Shown: piece after piece, positions 23,906-32,089 of the stretch | How positions within the stretch are numbered: the stretch's first letter is position 1 | Layout: every line of letters starts with the position of its first letter | Source: an uncultured Clostridia bacterium | GTDB taxonomy: Bacteria; Bacillota; Clostridia; TANB77; CAG-465 | DNA: 36,001 nt | Assembly: GCA_947624625.1 (NCBI GenBank) | Contig: CANQLD010000009.1 | Coordinates: 1-36,001 of the forward strand | Direction: 5' to 3' | Made by a program: the position numbers and the translations under genes | The notes under the pieces: model-generated | The model's input: the letters and a program-made list of their open reading frames with translations, nothing else | What the model was told of the DNA's origin: nothing | Databases searched by the model: none

Positions 23906-23967
23906 GTCAAAAATTGCACAACACATTACTAAAAATTTGCACAGTAAAAATGTCAAAAATTGCACAA
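23906..23967. repeat. Triple repeat of GTCAAAAATTGCACAA type
   Basis: The 16-base GTCAAAAATTGCACAA occurs exactly at 23906-23921 and 23952-23967, with a variant AAAAATTTGCACA at 23931-23943 between them. Several short repeats at one end is the arrangement seen at termini of IS21-family elements, so this may be a solo end of a lost element. No transposase is present. Confidence 0.6.
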
Positions 23968-24111
23968 TAAATATTGAAAATAATATAAAAAATATGATGC
24001 AGTTATAAAAAGAATAGATGGAATTTATGTACTATCAATTACAGCTTTAAAACCATAACTAGGATGATAACATATGGAAAAAAATCTTAAAATAATAAAA
24101 TGTATAAAAGT

Positions 24112-24146
24112 ACAAAAAAACGACTAATTTTTAGCCGTTTTTTTGT
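24112..24146 (-). terminator. Terminator after the 131-aa orphan gene
   Basis: On the minus strand ACGGCTAA and TTAGTCGT pair (one G-U) across AAA, flanked by A and T runs, about 45 bases after the stop codon. Confidence 0.85.
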
Positions 24147-24189
24147 TGATTTTAAGGGAGCTTTTTATTACCCTTATTTTCATACTTGA

Positions 24190-24585
24190 TTAGTCGTCAT
24201 CTTCCATACAGAAGTCGTTGTCGTCAGAATCGTCAGGTTTGTTGCTTTCAAACCTTTCGTTAAAATTTGCCAAAGCTCTTTCGTACTCAGCCTTCACGAC
24301 TCTAAAAGCCTTTAACTCTTCGATAGCACAGAAGTTAGGATTATTAATCTTAGATTCTGCAACTCTTACGGCAAGTTGTTCGGCCATGCTGTCGTAATCG
24401 CTTTTTATACTCTTAAGCCTTTCCCGTGCTTCCGACTTTTCACCATAGTATTCCATTTTGTCGGAAACCTTGTTTACAAAATCGTCAAAACCCTTTTCTA
24501 CCTTGGGAGCATACTTCTCAATTACTCCCTTCGTGCCTTTAGCACAATCTTTTGCGACTTCCTTAACCACATCAAAAGTGCTCAT
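24190..24585 (-). CDS. Orphan hypothetical protein with acidic tail (131 aa), foreign codon use
   Basis: No family is recognised. The product is helical, charged and soluble: FDVVKEVAKDCAKGTKGVIEKYAPKVEKGFDDFVNKVSDKMEYYGEKSEARERLKSIKSDYD resembles an apolipophorin/phasin-like amphipathic helix set, and it ends in an acidic tail (DDSDDNDFCMEDDD). Codons such as GTC, GCC, CGG, TCG and GAC are frequent, unlike neighbours. ATG 24585 follows AAAGGAGG. It has a perfect consensus promoter, a leader hairpin and its own terminator, so it is a strong single-gene unit. The phasin comparison is only architectural. Confidence 0.75.
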   Translation of the reverse strand: MSTFDVVKEVAKDCAKGTKGVIEKYAPKVEKGFDDFVNKVSDKMEYYGEKSEARERLKSIKSDYDSMAEQLAVRVAESKINNPNFCAIEELKAFRVVKAEYERALANFNERFESNKPDDSDDNDFCMEDDD

Positions 24586-24618
24586 TTCTTTTTCCTCCTT
24601 TAAATTATTATTAGATAT

Positions 24619-24637
24619 TTGATTTATTAAAAATCAA
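24619..24637 (-). promoter_or_regulatory. Leader hairpin of the 131-aa orphan gene
   Basis: Perfect seven-base arms TTGATTT and AAATCAA with a five-base loop, immediately after the promoter. Confidence 0.5.
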
Positions 24638-24641
24638 CATA

Positions 24642-24670
24642 ATTATACAACAATTTATTGTATTTGTCAA
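24642..24670 (-). promoter_or_regulatory. Consensus sigma-A promoter of the 131-aa orphan gene
   Basis: On the minus strand perfect TTGACA and TATAAT, 17 bases apart. The -35 begins only about 30 bases after the transketolase stop codon. Confidence 0.92.
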
Positions 24671-24697
24671 CATAATTATCCTTTTAAAGCAGGAGGA

Positions 24698-25609
24698 TTA
24701 TTCAAATTTTGAAATTATATTTTCTTTACTTAGTCCAAATAATTTATATAATTCTTTGAAATTGCCTGATTTTCCAAATCTATCTTCTATTCCTATTTTT
24801 ACAAGTTTTTTAGGATATTCCTCGCAAAGCACATTAGAAACAATACTTCCTATTCCACCTATTACACTATGGTCCTCTATAGATACAAGTATATCTGTTT
24901 CTTTTGCACAATTTATTATAGTATCTCTATCAACTGGCTTTATACTGTATAAATCTACGACTCTTACATCCTTTCCTTGTTTTGCTAATTCTTCTTTTGC
25001 CTCTAGAGCAATACTTACTGTCATACCTGTTGCAAATATAGTACCAAACTTACCATTGCCAAAAACATTACTTCCGCCAAGTTTAAACTCACTATTTTCA
25101 TCATATATTGTAGGTGTTTCACTTCTTCCAAGTCTAATGTACTTTGGCCCACTTTCATTTAAACACATTTTAAGTATTTTTTTTGTGCTTATATCGTCAG
25201 CAGGACTAAATACTTTCATAGTTGGTATTACATTCATTAAAGCTATATCTTCTATACACTGATGTGTTGGACCATCTTCTCCAACTGCAATTCCTGCGTG
25301 TGTAGCACATAGGTTTATATTAACGTGTGAATACGCAGCAGTATTTCTAATTTGTTCATAAGCTCTTCCTGCCATAAACATTGCAAAAGTAGAAGCAAAT
25401 ACTTTCTTTCCACTTAATGCCATACCACAAGCAGTTCCTACCATATCTTGCTCAGATATACCTATATCAAAATGTCTATCTGGAAACTCTTGTCTAAACA
25501 TATTTGTACAAGTTGCCATTGCTAAATCTGCATCAAATACTACTATATTACTATCTTTTTTTCCTTCTTCTACTAAAAACTCACCATATGCTTTTCTAGT
25601 TGATTTCAT
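24698..25609 (-). CDS. Transketolase, C-terminal subunit
   Basis: A 303-residue subunit holding the pyrimidine-binding and C-terminal domains of a split transketolase. STRKAYGEFLVEEGKKDSNIVVFDADLA, FDIGISEQDMVGTACGMALSGKKVFASTFAMFMAGRAYEQIRNTAAY and HAGIAVGEDGPTHQCIEDIALM are diagnostic; the Glu in GISEQ activates thiamine diphosphate. The start is ATG 25609 behind TTGGAGGAAACT, one base after the TAA of the N-terminal subunit gene, so the two are coupled. Together they interconvert pentose and hexose phosphates. Its frame is intact, unlike its partner. Confidence 0.95.
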   Translation of the reverse strand: MKSTRKAYGEFLVEEGKKDSNIVVFDADLAMATCTNMFRQEFPDRHFDIGISEQDMVGTACGMALSGKKVFASTFAMFMAGRAYEQIRNTAAYSHVNINLCATHAGIAVGEDGPTHQCIEDIALMNVIPTMKVFSPADDISTKKILKMCLNESGPKYIRLGRSETPTIYDENSEFKLGGSNVFGNGKFGTIFATGMTVSIALEAKEELAKQGKDVRVVDLYSIKPVDRDTIINCAKETDILVSIEDHSVIGGIGSIVSNVLCEEYPKKLVKIGIEDRFGKSGNFKELYKLFGLSKENIISKFE

Positions 25610-25610
25610 A

Positions 25611-26418
25611 TTAAGTTTCCTCCAATTCTTCCATAGCTTGTTTAAACTCATCATCATTTAAACTTTTTCCGTGCCAAGCAACTTGATTTTCCATAAATGA
25701 AATTCCTTTACCTTTTATTGTATTTGCTATTATACAACTTGGCAGATTTGATTCTTTAGCATTTGCTACTGCCTTTTCTATTTCGTTAAAATTGTGGCCA
25801 TCAATTTCTTGAGTATAAAGGCCAAAACTTTCAATTTTCTTTTTTAAATCTCTATGTGATTTTATATCTTCAACTCTTCCGTCAATTTGCAAATTATTTT
25901 TGTCAATAAACAGTATAACATTTGAAAGTTTAAATTTATTCATTGTCATTAATGCCTCATAAAATTGTCCTTCTTCTATCTCTCCATCTCCAACTAAACA
26001 GTACACATACCCATCTTCATTAGATATTTTTTTTGCAAGTCCCATACCATTTGCAATAGATAGACCTTGTCCGAAGTGAGCCACTTGAAGAATCTATTCC
26101 TTTTATTTTGTTTGTTGGATGTCCTTCAAGATAACTGTCTACTTTTCTTAATGTTATTAAATCTTCTTTTGGAATATATCCCACACTAGAAAGTACTGCA
26201 TAATATGCAGGTGCTGCGTGACCTTTTGATAAAATAAACTTATCTATTCTTTCATCTTTTTTGCAATCTATATCCATAATACTATGATACAAGCAAACAA
26301 GTATTTCAACACAAGAAAGACTGCCACCCGGATGACCTGATTTTGCGTTATATATCATTTTTACAATATCTTTTCTTGCTTCATTTGCTATTTTAGCTAA
26401 ATCTTTAGTATCTTTCAT
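25611..26418 (-). pseudogene. Transketolase, N-terminal subunit, interrupted by a one-base frameshift
   Basis: The thiamine-diphosphate-binding half, normally about 270 residues. From ATG 26418 (SD TTAGGAGGGTG) it reads MKDTKDLAKIANEARKDIVKMIYNAKSGHPGGSLS...GIDSSSGSL, then goes out of frame; the second frame resumes exactly at GQGLSIANGMGLAKK...GDGEIEEGQFYEA (the GDG thiamine motif) and continues to a normal end at 25611. One extra base near 26073 explains it: CTT-C-GGA where CTT-GGA is expected. It may be a real mutation, a read error, or +1 frameshifting at CUU followed by the rare codon CGG. Everything else looks functional. Confidence 0.88.
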
Positions 26419-26428
26419 AAACACCCTC

Positions 26429-27340
26429 CTAATTATTAATATTTTTAAAGCCTGTTCCAATAGCCTCATTTACAGTTGCTATATATAGCAGTGCACTTTT
26501 ATCACAACTTCTAACAATACTTTTTATTTTTGCAATTTGTGGCCTTGTAATAACACAAATTATCATATATACTGTTTCATTTGAGTGGGCTCCTATACTT
26601 TTCATTATTGTTGCACCTCTACCTAATTCTCCAAGTATTTTAGCAATAATTTCATCTTTTTTCTTAGTTATAATCTTTACTTCTCTTGTATAATATATTC
26701 CTTCAAATAATACATCAATTACTTTAGTAGAGATAAACATAGAAAGTATTGAGTAAAGTCCAAGATTTACATCTTTAAACACAAATATAACACTAGAAAT
26801 AATTATAACCTCTATTACAAGTAATATCTGACTTATACTTTGAATTGAAGTAAATCTATATATAATTTGTGCAAGTAAGTCTGAACCACCTGAACTTGCC
26901 CCTGCTTTAAAAGTAAGAGATAGTCCAACTCCTACGATTGCTCCTCCAAATATACACGCAGTAAATAAATCTATATTTGAATTTGCAACTAAAGAACTAA
27001 AAGTAAATATATCAACAAAAACAGAATAAATTACTGTGGATATAATAGTTTTAATACTAAATTTCAAGCCTAGTTTTGTAAGTGATATAACAAAAAGGGG
27101 AATATTAATTACTAAAATAGCAATACCAGCTGGTATATGGAATAAATAATATAACACAGTAGCAATACCACTTGCTCCACCAGTAGTCATCTTATGTGGA
27201 AGCAAAAACAAGTTCATTCCTAGCGACATCAAAAAAGCCCCAATAACTATTAAAACTATATCTATAAATATTCTATAATTTTTGCTTTTCTTTAATTTTT
27301 TATCTTCTGAAACAATTATATCTTTTATACTTTCCTTCAT
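26429..27340 (-). CDS. YitT family membrane protein
   Basis: A 303-residue protein with about five N-terminal membrane helices (VLIVIGAFLMSLGMNLFLLPHKMTTGGASGIATVLYYLFHIPAG is the family signature) and a C-terminal DUF2179 domain (YTREVKIITKKKDEIIAKILGELGRGATIMKSIGAHSNETVYMIICVITRPQIAKIKSIV). YitT proteins are common, often multi-copy, membrane proteins of unsettled function in Firmicutes. It lies between the glycosyltransferase pair and transketolase in a leftward series, ending 10 bases before the transketolase ATG. Confidence 0.93.
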   Translation of the reverse strand: MKESIKDIIVSEDKKLKKSKNYRIFIDIVLIVIGAFLMSLGMNLFLLPHKMTTGGASGIATVLYYLFHIPAGIAILVINIPLFVISLTKLGLKFSIKTIISTVIYSVFVDIFTFSSLVANSNIDLFTACIFGGAIVGVGLSLTFKAGASSGGSDLLAQIIYRFTSIQSISQILLVIEVIIISSVIFVFKDVNLGLYSILSMFISTKVIDVLFEGIYYTREVKIITKKKDEIIAKILGELGRGATIMKSIGAHSNETVYMIICVITRPQIAKIKSIVRSCDKSALLYIATVNEAIGTGFKNINN

Positions 27341-27380
27341 AAAAATAGTCTCCTATTTTTATTATTTCATTTTTTGGTTA

Positions 27381-27842
27381 TTATATAACTGTTTTCAAAA
27401 TATTAATACAATTATCATCTTTAGTATAATTTTTAAAACTACTATTTTGCATTTTTTTTAGCTTTTCGTCAATATTTTCTCCATCATTTAAATATAGCAA
27501 ATAACCACATCTTTGAAGCTCTTTGCATATTTCAAGTTGATGGTCATTTTTATGCTCTTTGTATTTTTTTAGTCTTGGTACAATCAATATTTTTTTGTTA
27601 TGCTTTAATGCATTAAAAATTGTACCTACTCCTCCGTGACATATTACAAACTCTGATTTTTCTATATATTTATCTATATCTTCTTGAGGCATAAAATCAT
27701 ACATAGTAACTTTGCTTGTTTCATATTTTGTATAACCTGCTTGAGCTACTATTTCTTTTTTTTCAAGAACTTTTGATTTTTCTATTAAATCAAATAAACG
27801 TTTAAAACTTTGCTTTTGCGTTCCAACCGCTACAAATACCAT
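27381..27842 (-). CDS. Alg13-like glycosyltransferase catalytic subunit (PssE/Cps14G type)
   Basis: A 153-residue GT28 C-terminal-type domain. The opening MVFVAVGTQKQSFKRLFDLIE and the donor-binding region SEFVICHGGVGTIFNALKHNKKILIVPRLKKYKEHKNDHQLEICKEL are the Alg13/MurG hallmark. Such proteins bind the nucleotide sugar and need an Alg14-like partner for membrane attachment. The ATG overlaps the stop of that partner (TAATG), so the two are made together. In other Firmicutes the pair sits in capsule loci; here no further polysaccharide genes are adjacent. Confidence 0.88.
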   Translation of the reverse strand: MVFVAVGTQKQSFKRLFDLIEKSKVLEKKEIVAQAGYTKYETSKVTMYDFMPQEDIDKYIEKSEFVICHGGVGTIFNALKHNKKILIVPRLKKYKEHKNDHQLEICKELQRCGYLLYLNDGENIDEKLKKMQNSSFKNYTKDDNCINILKTVI

Positions 27843-28306
27843 TAAATTAACCTTCCTAAATATTCACATTTTTTATATTTTTTTGCTAGACTTTCCCATT
27901 GTACATAGAATTTATCTGCAAAACGATATATATTTTTTCCTGTAACTGATAAAGAATCTATCTTTGCTATAGATTCTATATATATAACTTTACTGCCTCT
28001 TAACTTGCATATAAGGCACATAATTCCACCAATTTGTGCACCAGTAGATACTACAGTATCAGGTTTAAATTTAAATGCAATTTTTATACATTTAAAAACA
28101 TTATATATAACGTTATATATATACTTAAATATATTTTTGCTTGGTCCATATCTTAAATATTTGATGTTGTATTTATCTTTTAAATCTAAAGTTAAATCTG
28201 TTTTTTCAGTTACTAATAAATACTCATAATTGTTATATATTTTATCAAGTGATAATATCTCAGTTAAATGTCCACCTGAACTTGCTACAAAAATTACCTT
28301 TTTCAA
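27842..28306 (-). CDS. Alg14-like glycosyltransferase membrane subunit (PssD/Cps14F type)
   Basis: A 154-residue partner of the Alg13-like protein. MKKVIFVASSGGHLTEILSLDKIYNNYEYLLVTEKTD and KPDTVVSTGAQIGGIMCLICKLRGSKVIYIESIAKIDSLSVTGKNIYRFADKFYVQWESLAKKYKKCEYLGRL are typical of PssD/Alg14. The family recruits the catalytic subunit to the membrane-bound lipid-linked acceptor. ATG 28306 follows GAGGAAG, 20 bases after rnc. The sugar transferred cannot be deduced. Confidence 0.9.
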   Translation of the reverse strand: MKKVIFVASSGGHLTEILSLDKIYNNYEYLLVTEKTDLTLDLKDKYNIKYLRYGPSKNIFKYIYNVIYNVFKCIKIAFKFKPDTVVSTGAQIGGIMCLICKLRGSKVIYIESIAKIDSLSVTGKNIYRFADKFYVQWESLAKKYKKCEYLGRLI

Positions 28307-28326
28307 TATGTAACTTCCTCCTCTTG

Positions 28327-29028
28327 TTAATTATATTTTTCTAATGCTTGTCTTGCTGCATTTTGTTCTGCTTGTTTTTTGTTTTTTCCTACACCTTCCC
28401 CTATTTTTTTATCATTATATAATAAATCTACTGTAAAAGTCTTGTCGTGCTCTGGTCCTTCTTCTTTTATAGTAATATACTCTATTTTAACATTTCCGTG
28501 TCTTTGCAATACTTCTTGAAGTTTTGTTTTGTAATCAACATTTAAACTTCCACCCGAAAGCACAGTTTTTATTTCAACATCTAGCAATTCTAAGCATATA
28601 TCTCTTGCAATTTCATAACCACCATCTAAATATATTGCTCCAAGTATAGCTTCAAAAGCATCTGCAATTATAGCATCCTTCATTTTTCCATTTGTTGTTT
28701 GTTCACACTTTCCAAGATAAATATATTCTTGTGCGTTTATTCTTTTCATTGCTTGACTCAAAGAAGCCTCACAAACTATAGCAGCCCTTTTTCTTGTCAT
28801 TTCTCCTTCGGAATAATTTTCACTACTATTATATAACAAATCAGAAATAATATGTTCAAGTATTGCATCTCCTAAGAACTCTATTCTTTCGTTATATTCT
28901 TTTTGGTTTAAATCAGTTCTTTCATAAGCATAAGATTTATGTGTAAGTGCAAGTTTTAGTAATGATACATTATTAAATATATATTTTAGCTTAGATTGTA
29001 AATCTAGCAATAATTTCTTTTCATCCAT
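28327..29028 (-). CDS. rnc: Ribonuclease III
   Basis: A 233-residue double-stranded RNA endonuclease for rRNA and mRNA processing. The catalytic signature NERIEFLGDAILEHI lies at 46-60 with the second acidic cluster in DAFEAILGAIYLDGG; a double-stranded-RNA-binding domain fills about 160-233 (DYKTKLQEVLQRHGNVKIEYITIKEEGPEHDKTFTVDLLYNDKKIGEGVGKNKKQAEQNAARQAL). Length is standard. It follows acpP at about 180 bases, the common acpP-rnc order of Firmicutes, but a terminator lies between them. Confidence 0.97.
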   Translation of the reverse strand: MDEKKLLLDLQSKLKYIFNNVSLLKLALTHKSYAYERTDLNQKEYNERIEFLGDAILEHIISDLLYNSSENYSEGEMTRKRAAIVCEASLSQAMKRINAQEYIYLGKCEQTTNGKMKDAIIADAFEAILGAIYLDGGYEIARDICLELLDVEIKTVLSGGSLNVDYKTKLQEVLQRHGNVKIEYITIKEEGPEHDKTFTVDLLYNDKKIGEGVGKNKKQAEQNAARQALEKYN

Positions 29029-29126
29029 AATTCCAAATTAAGTTATCCACTTAATCCCCTTTCTACATATATATTATATACAACTTTATTCACTTTTTCA
29101 AGTATATCCTTACGTTTACTTAGCAT

Positions 29127-29157
29127 AAAAAAAACCAACTTTTTACAGTTGATTTTT
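29127..29157 (-). terminator. Terminator after acpP
   Basis: On the minus strand AATCAACT pairs with AGTTGGTT (G-U wobble), followed by a long T-run. It separates acpP from rnc. Confidence 0.85.
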
Positions 29158-29209
29158 ACCTACATTAAAATAGTTCAAAGAAACTTTCTACAAACTCATT
29201 TTATTCATA

Positions 29210-29446
29210 TTATTGATTTTTCTCTATATACTCTACAACGTCACCTACAGATGAAATTTTTTCGGCTTCTGCTTCAGGTATCTCCATATCAAATTCTTCC
29301 TCTAGTGCCATAATTAATTCTACAATATCTAAAGAATCTGCACCTAAATCATCTATAAATGTTGTGTCTAATGTAATTGTATCTAAATCTTCTATTCCTA
29401 ATTGTTCACCCATTACTTCCTTTACTCTTTCAAAAATTGCCTCCAT
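29210..29446 (-). CDS. acpP: Acyl carrier protein
   Basis: A 78-residue, strongly acidic [46 protein letters not shown] carries the phosphopantetheine attachment Ser38 in the DSL motif. The start is ATG 29446 ([10 protein letters not shown]) behind AAGGAGGTGC; the track start at 29476 would translate the ribosome binding site. It has its own promoter and terminator. The usual fatty-acid neighbours (plsX, fabD) are not here. Confidence 0.97.
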   Translation of the reverse strand: MEAIFERVKEVMGEQLGIEDLDTITLDTTFIDDLGADSLDIVELIMALEEEFDMEIPEAEAEKISSVGDVVEYIEKNQ

Positions 29447-29477
29447 ATTTTGCACCTCCTTGATTTTAACTAACACT

Positions 29478-29506
29478 ATTATCTAATATTTACTCAATAA
29501 TGTCAA
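29478..29506 (-). promoter_or_regulatory. Sigma-A promoter of acpP
   Basis: On the minus strand TTGACA and GATAAT with 17 bases between them. Confidence 0.85.
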
Positions 29507-29620
29507 TAGTATTACTGTTTTTTATAAAAAAAAATAAAAATTCTTTATTTATTTTTTCTTTAAATCATATTTTGATATAATATTTTTACTCTCTTTTGTT
29601 TCTATTTTACTTGTTATTTG

Positions 29621-29649
29621 TTGACTATTTTACATAAGTATGATATAAT
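29621..29649 (+). promoter_or_regulatory. Sigma-A promoter of the 65-aa orphan gene
   Basis: TTGACT and TATAAT, 17 bases apart, about 100 bases before the ATG. Confidence 0.88.
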
Positions 29650-29700
29650 GTTTATGTAAAATAAAGCTTAGCAAAATGTATAATTATATTTAGTATATAG

Positions 29701-29719
29701 TAACGTAATTTCTACGTTA
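29701..29719 (+). promoter_or_regulatory. Leader hairpin of the 65-aa orphan gene
   Basis: TAACGTA and TACGTTA pair around ATTTC, and the flanking TATATAG and TATATATA can lengthen the stem. It sits about 30 bases before the start codon. Confidence 0.5.
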
Positions 29720-29751
29720 TATATATAAAAAAATATAAGGAGGCTTAAGAA

Positions 29752-29949
29752 ATGAGAAAAAAGAGACTTCTTTTTGTGATTGCAGGTGCTTTAGTAGCTT
29801 CCACGGCAAGTGCTATCGTGTACTTCGTCAAAAAGGTTCGCAAAACTTCTGAAGATGAAGATTTCGACGAAACTGATATGGAAGAACTGGAAGACTACGT
29901 CGGAAAAGAAGACATCGAAGAAGAAGCTGAAGGCATTGAAGAAGAGTAA
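29752..29949 (+). CDS. Orphan small acidic single-pass membrane protein (65 aa)
   Basis: No family is recognised. A basic start (MRKKR), one membrane helix (LLFVIAGALVASTASAIVYFV), a basic collar (KKVRK) and a long acidic tail (DEDFDETDMEELEDYVGKEDIEEEAEGIEEE) suggest a cytoplasmic tail hung on the membrane. ASTASA could also be read as a signal-peptidase site. Codons are rich in TTC, GTC, GAC and ATC, unlike neighbours. ATG 29752 follows ATAAGGAGG. Promoter, long leader with hairpin, and perfect terminator make it a stand-alone, probably highly expressed unit. Confidence 0.78.
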   Translation: MRKKRLLFVIAGALVASTASAIVYFVKKVRKTSEDEDFDETDMEELEDYVGKEDIEEEAEGIEEE

Positions 29950-29960
29950 AAAAGGCTTCA

Positions 29961-29999
29961 AAAAATCTCTTGGAAAATTTCCAAGAGATTTTTCTTTTT
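29961..29999. terminator. Bidirectional terminator between the 65-aa orphan and the BI-1 gene
   Basis: AAAAATCTCTTGG and CCAAGAGATTTTT pair perfectly around a short AT loop, followed by T-rich sequence. The leftward BI-1 gene ends within its right edge. Confidence 0.92.
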
Positions 30000-30672
30000 A
30001 TTTTTTGTTATCAACCTTTATTCCAAATAATCTTAATAAATACAAAAATATTGTTAAAAAGTCAAGATATAAAGAAAGTGCAAAAAAGATATGAGAATTA
30101 TTTAAACTACGCAAATTTGTATCTTTAGCACTATTTATATCATATGCTGTTACAAACATTACTACAAGAATTACTGCAATACAAATTATTGTTTCAAGTA
30201 ATGTACTACCAACAAACATATTTACAATTAAAGCAATTAAACAAGCAATTAATGCTACTGATAAGAAAAAACTCCATTTATATAAATCTTTCTTTGTTAC
30301 ATAACCATATAGTGCCATAACACCAAATAGAATAGCTGAAATTCCAAAGCAAATTGCAATCGTACCTAAGTTATATACATAGAATATAGATGAAAGTTCT
30401 ATTCCATATAGTATAGCAAGTCCAAAATACATACAAGCTGCCGTTTGGCTTGATACCCTATCATAACAAAAAGAAAATATAAACACTATAACCATAGTTA
30501 TAATTGTTATAATTCCTAAAATAGTTGGTGTTATAAATGCTTTTCCAAAATAAAGAGTAATTACTGATGTTACTACAGTTACTAAGAGCCCTAAAAACAT
30601 CCATAAAAATGTTTTTACATAATAGGCATTTAAGTCTAATTCTTCCTCCCGTAAATAAATTCCTTCCTTCAT
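29998..30672 (-). CDS. Bax inhibitor-1/YccA family membrane protein
   Basis: A 224-residue protein with about seven membrane helices. YVKTFLWMFLGLLVTVVTSVITLYFGKAF opens the family domain, and the later TAYDINSAKDTNLRSLNNSHIFFALSLYLDFLTIFLYLLRLFG with its conserved Asp residues is the C-terminal signature. Bacterial members such as BsYetJ act as pH-sensitive calcium leak channels; that role is inferred. I start at ATG 30672 behind GAGAGGTAA rather than 30741. It is a single-gene unit. Confidence 0.92.
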   Translation of the reverse strand: MKEGIYLREEELDLNAYYVKTFLWMFLGLLVTVVTSVITLYFGKAFITPTILGIITIITMVIVFIFSFCYDRVSSQTAACMYFGLAILYGIELSSIFYVYNLGTIAICFGISAILFGVMALYGYVTKKDLYKWSFFLSVALIACLIALIVNMFVGSTLLETIICIAVILVVMFVTAYDINSAKDTNLRSLNNSHIFFALSLYLDFLTIFLYLLRLFGIKVDNKK

Positions 30673-30778
30673 TAAAATTACCTCTCTTTCATTATACATA
30701 TTTATATATAAATATAATTTAATTTTGTTACATTGTATCATATATAACTCTATATGTCTACAAAAATATTTATAATAG

Positions 30779-30810
30779 AAAAAACCCTTGAATATAATTC
30801 AAGAGTTTTT
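30779..30810 (-). terminator. Terminator after tuf
   Basis: On the minus strand AAAAACTCTTGAAT pairs with ATTCAAGGGTTTTT (one wobble), then a T-run. It ends the str operon. Confidence 0.9.
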
Positions 30811-30830
30811 AAAGTATCATAATATAATTA

Positions 30831-32033
30831 TTATTCAATTATGTTAGAAACAGAACCTGCTCCTACAGTTCTACCACCTTCACGAATAGCGAATTTTAAT
30901 CCTTTTTCAATTGCTATTGGAGTGATAAGTTTAATTTTCATAGTTACGTTATCACCTGGCATTACCATTTCTTTTTCTTTTGGTAATTCAATAACACCTG
31001 TAACATCTGTAGTTCTGAAATAGAATTGAGGTCTATATCCTTGGAAGAATGGAGTATGTCTTCCACCTTCTTCTTTAGTTAGAATATATACTTCTGCTTC
31101 GAATTCAGTATGTGGATGAATTGAACCTGGTTTAGAAATAACTTGACCTCTTTCGATTTCATCTCTTTGGATTCCTCTTAATAGAAGACCAGCATTATCT
31201 CCTGCTTCAGCAGTTTCTAATGATTTTCTAAACATTTCAATACCAGTTACTACAGTCTTTTTCTTTTCGTCTGTAAGACCAACGATTTCAACTTCTTCAC
31301 TTATTTTTAATGTTCCTCTTTCAATTCTACCTGTTGCAACTGTACCTCTACCTGTGATAGTAAATACATCTTCAACTGGCATTAAGAAAGGTTTATCAGT
31401 ATCTCTTTCTGGAGTTGGTATGTAAGAATCAACTGCATCAAGTAATTCTTTAATGCAAGCATATTCTGGTGCATTAGGATCAGTTGATGTAGACTCTAAT
31501 ACTTTAAGTGCAGAACCTTGGATAATTGGAGTTGTATCTCCTGGGAAATCATATTTGTTAAGTAGATCTCTTATATCCATTTCTACTAATTCTAATAATT
31601 CTGGATCGTCAACCATGTCACATTTGTTCATAAATACAACAATGTATTTAACACCAACTTGATTTGCTAACAAGATGTGTTCTCTTGTTTGTGGCATAGG
31701 ACCATCAGCAGCAGAAACAACTAGAATAGCACCATCCATTTGTGCAGCACCAGTAATCATGTTTTTAACGTAGTCAGCATGTCCTGGGCAGTCAACGTGT
31801 GCATAGTGTCTATTATCTGTTTCATACTCAACGTGAGCTGTAGAGATTGTGATACCTCTTTGTCTCTCTTCTGGAGCACCATCGATTTGATCATAAGCTT
31901 TATATTCTGCTCCACCTTTTAAGCTACAATATTTTGTAATTGCAGCTGTTAATGTTGTTTTACCATGGTCAACGTGACCAATAGTACCAATGTTTGCGTG
32001 TGGTTTGTTTCTTTCAAACTTTGCTTTTGCCAT
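30831..32033 (-). CDS. tuf: Elongation factor Tu
   Basis: A 400-residue EF-Tu delivering aminoacyl-tRNA to the ribosome. G1 [12 protein letters not shown]3 [40 protein letters not shown]4 NKCD and the C-terminal barrels are all complete. SD AAGGGAGGAAAA precedes ATG 32033. It is the last gene of rpsL-rpsG-fusA-tuf, 112 bases after fusA, where a second promoter is visible. Codon use is noticeably more regular than in ordinary genes of the window, as expected for high expression. Confidence 0.99.
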   Translation of the reverse strand: MAKAKFERNKPHANIGTIGHVDHGKTTLTAAITKYCSLKGGAEYKAYDQIDGAPEERQRGITISTAHVEYETDNRHYAHVDCPGHADYVKNMITGAAQMDGAILVVSAADGPMPQTREHILLANQVGVKYIVVFMNKCDMVDDPELLELVEMDIRDLLNKYDFPGDTTPIIQGSALKVLESTSTDPNAPEYACIKELLDAVDSYIPTPERDTDKPFLMPVEDVFTITGRGTVATGRIERGTLKISEEVEIVGLTDEKKKTVVTGIEMFRKSLETAEAGDNAGLLLRGIQRDEIERGQVISKPGSIHPHTEFEAEVYILTKEEGGRHTPFFQGYRPQFYFRTTDVTGVIELPKEKEMVMPGDNVTMKIKLITPIAIEKGLKFAIREGGRTVGAGSVSNIIE

Positions 32034-32089
32034 TTTTATTTTCCTCCCTTATATCATATAAATATGCCAAATAAGCACCATTTATTAGT

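Larger units (their letters stand above)
23676..24189. other. Gene-free region of about 0.5 kb
   Basis: Contains no supportable gene. It holds a terminator-like palindrome (23791-23834), three copies of a GTCAAAAATTGCACAA-type repeat (23906-23967), a short open stretch at about 23995-24050 (DAVIKRIDGIYVLSITALKP, then stop) that may be a relic, and a terminator for the leftward orphan gene at 24112-24146. Confidence 0.7.

Noticed and set aside
23906-23967. CRISPR-like direct repeats
   Set aside because: Only two exact 16-base copies with a degenerate third, irregular spacing, and no cas gene or longer array.
26020-26469. Separate 149-aa protein as listed by the track
   Set aside because: Its first 17 codons overlap the end of the YitT gene and its last 20 are out-of-frame; it is the N-terminal half of the frameshifted transketolase subunit.
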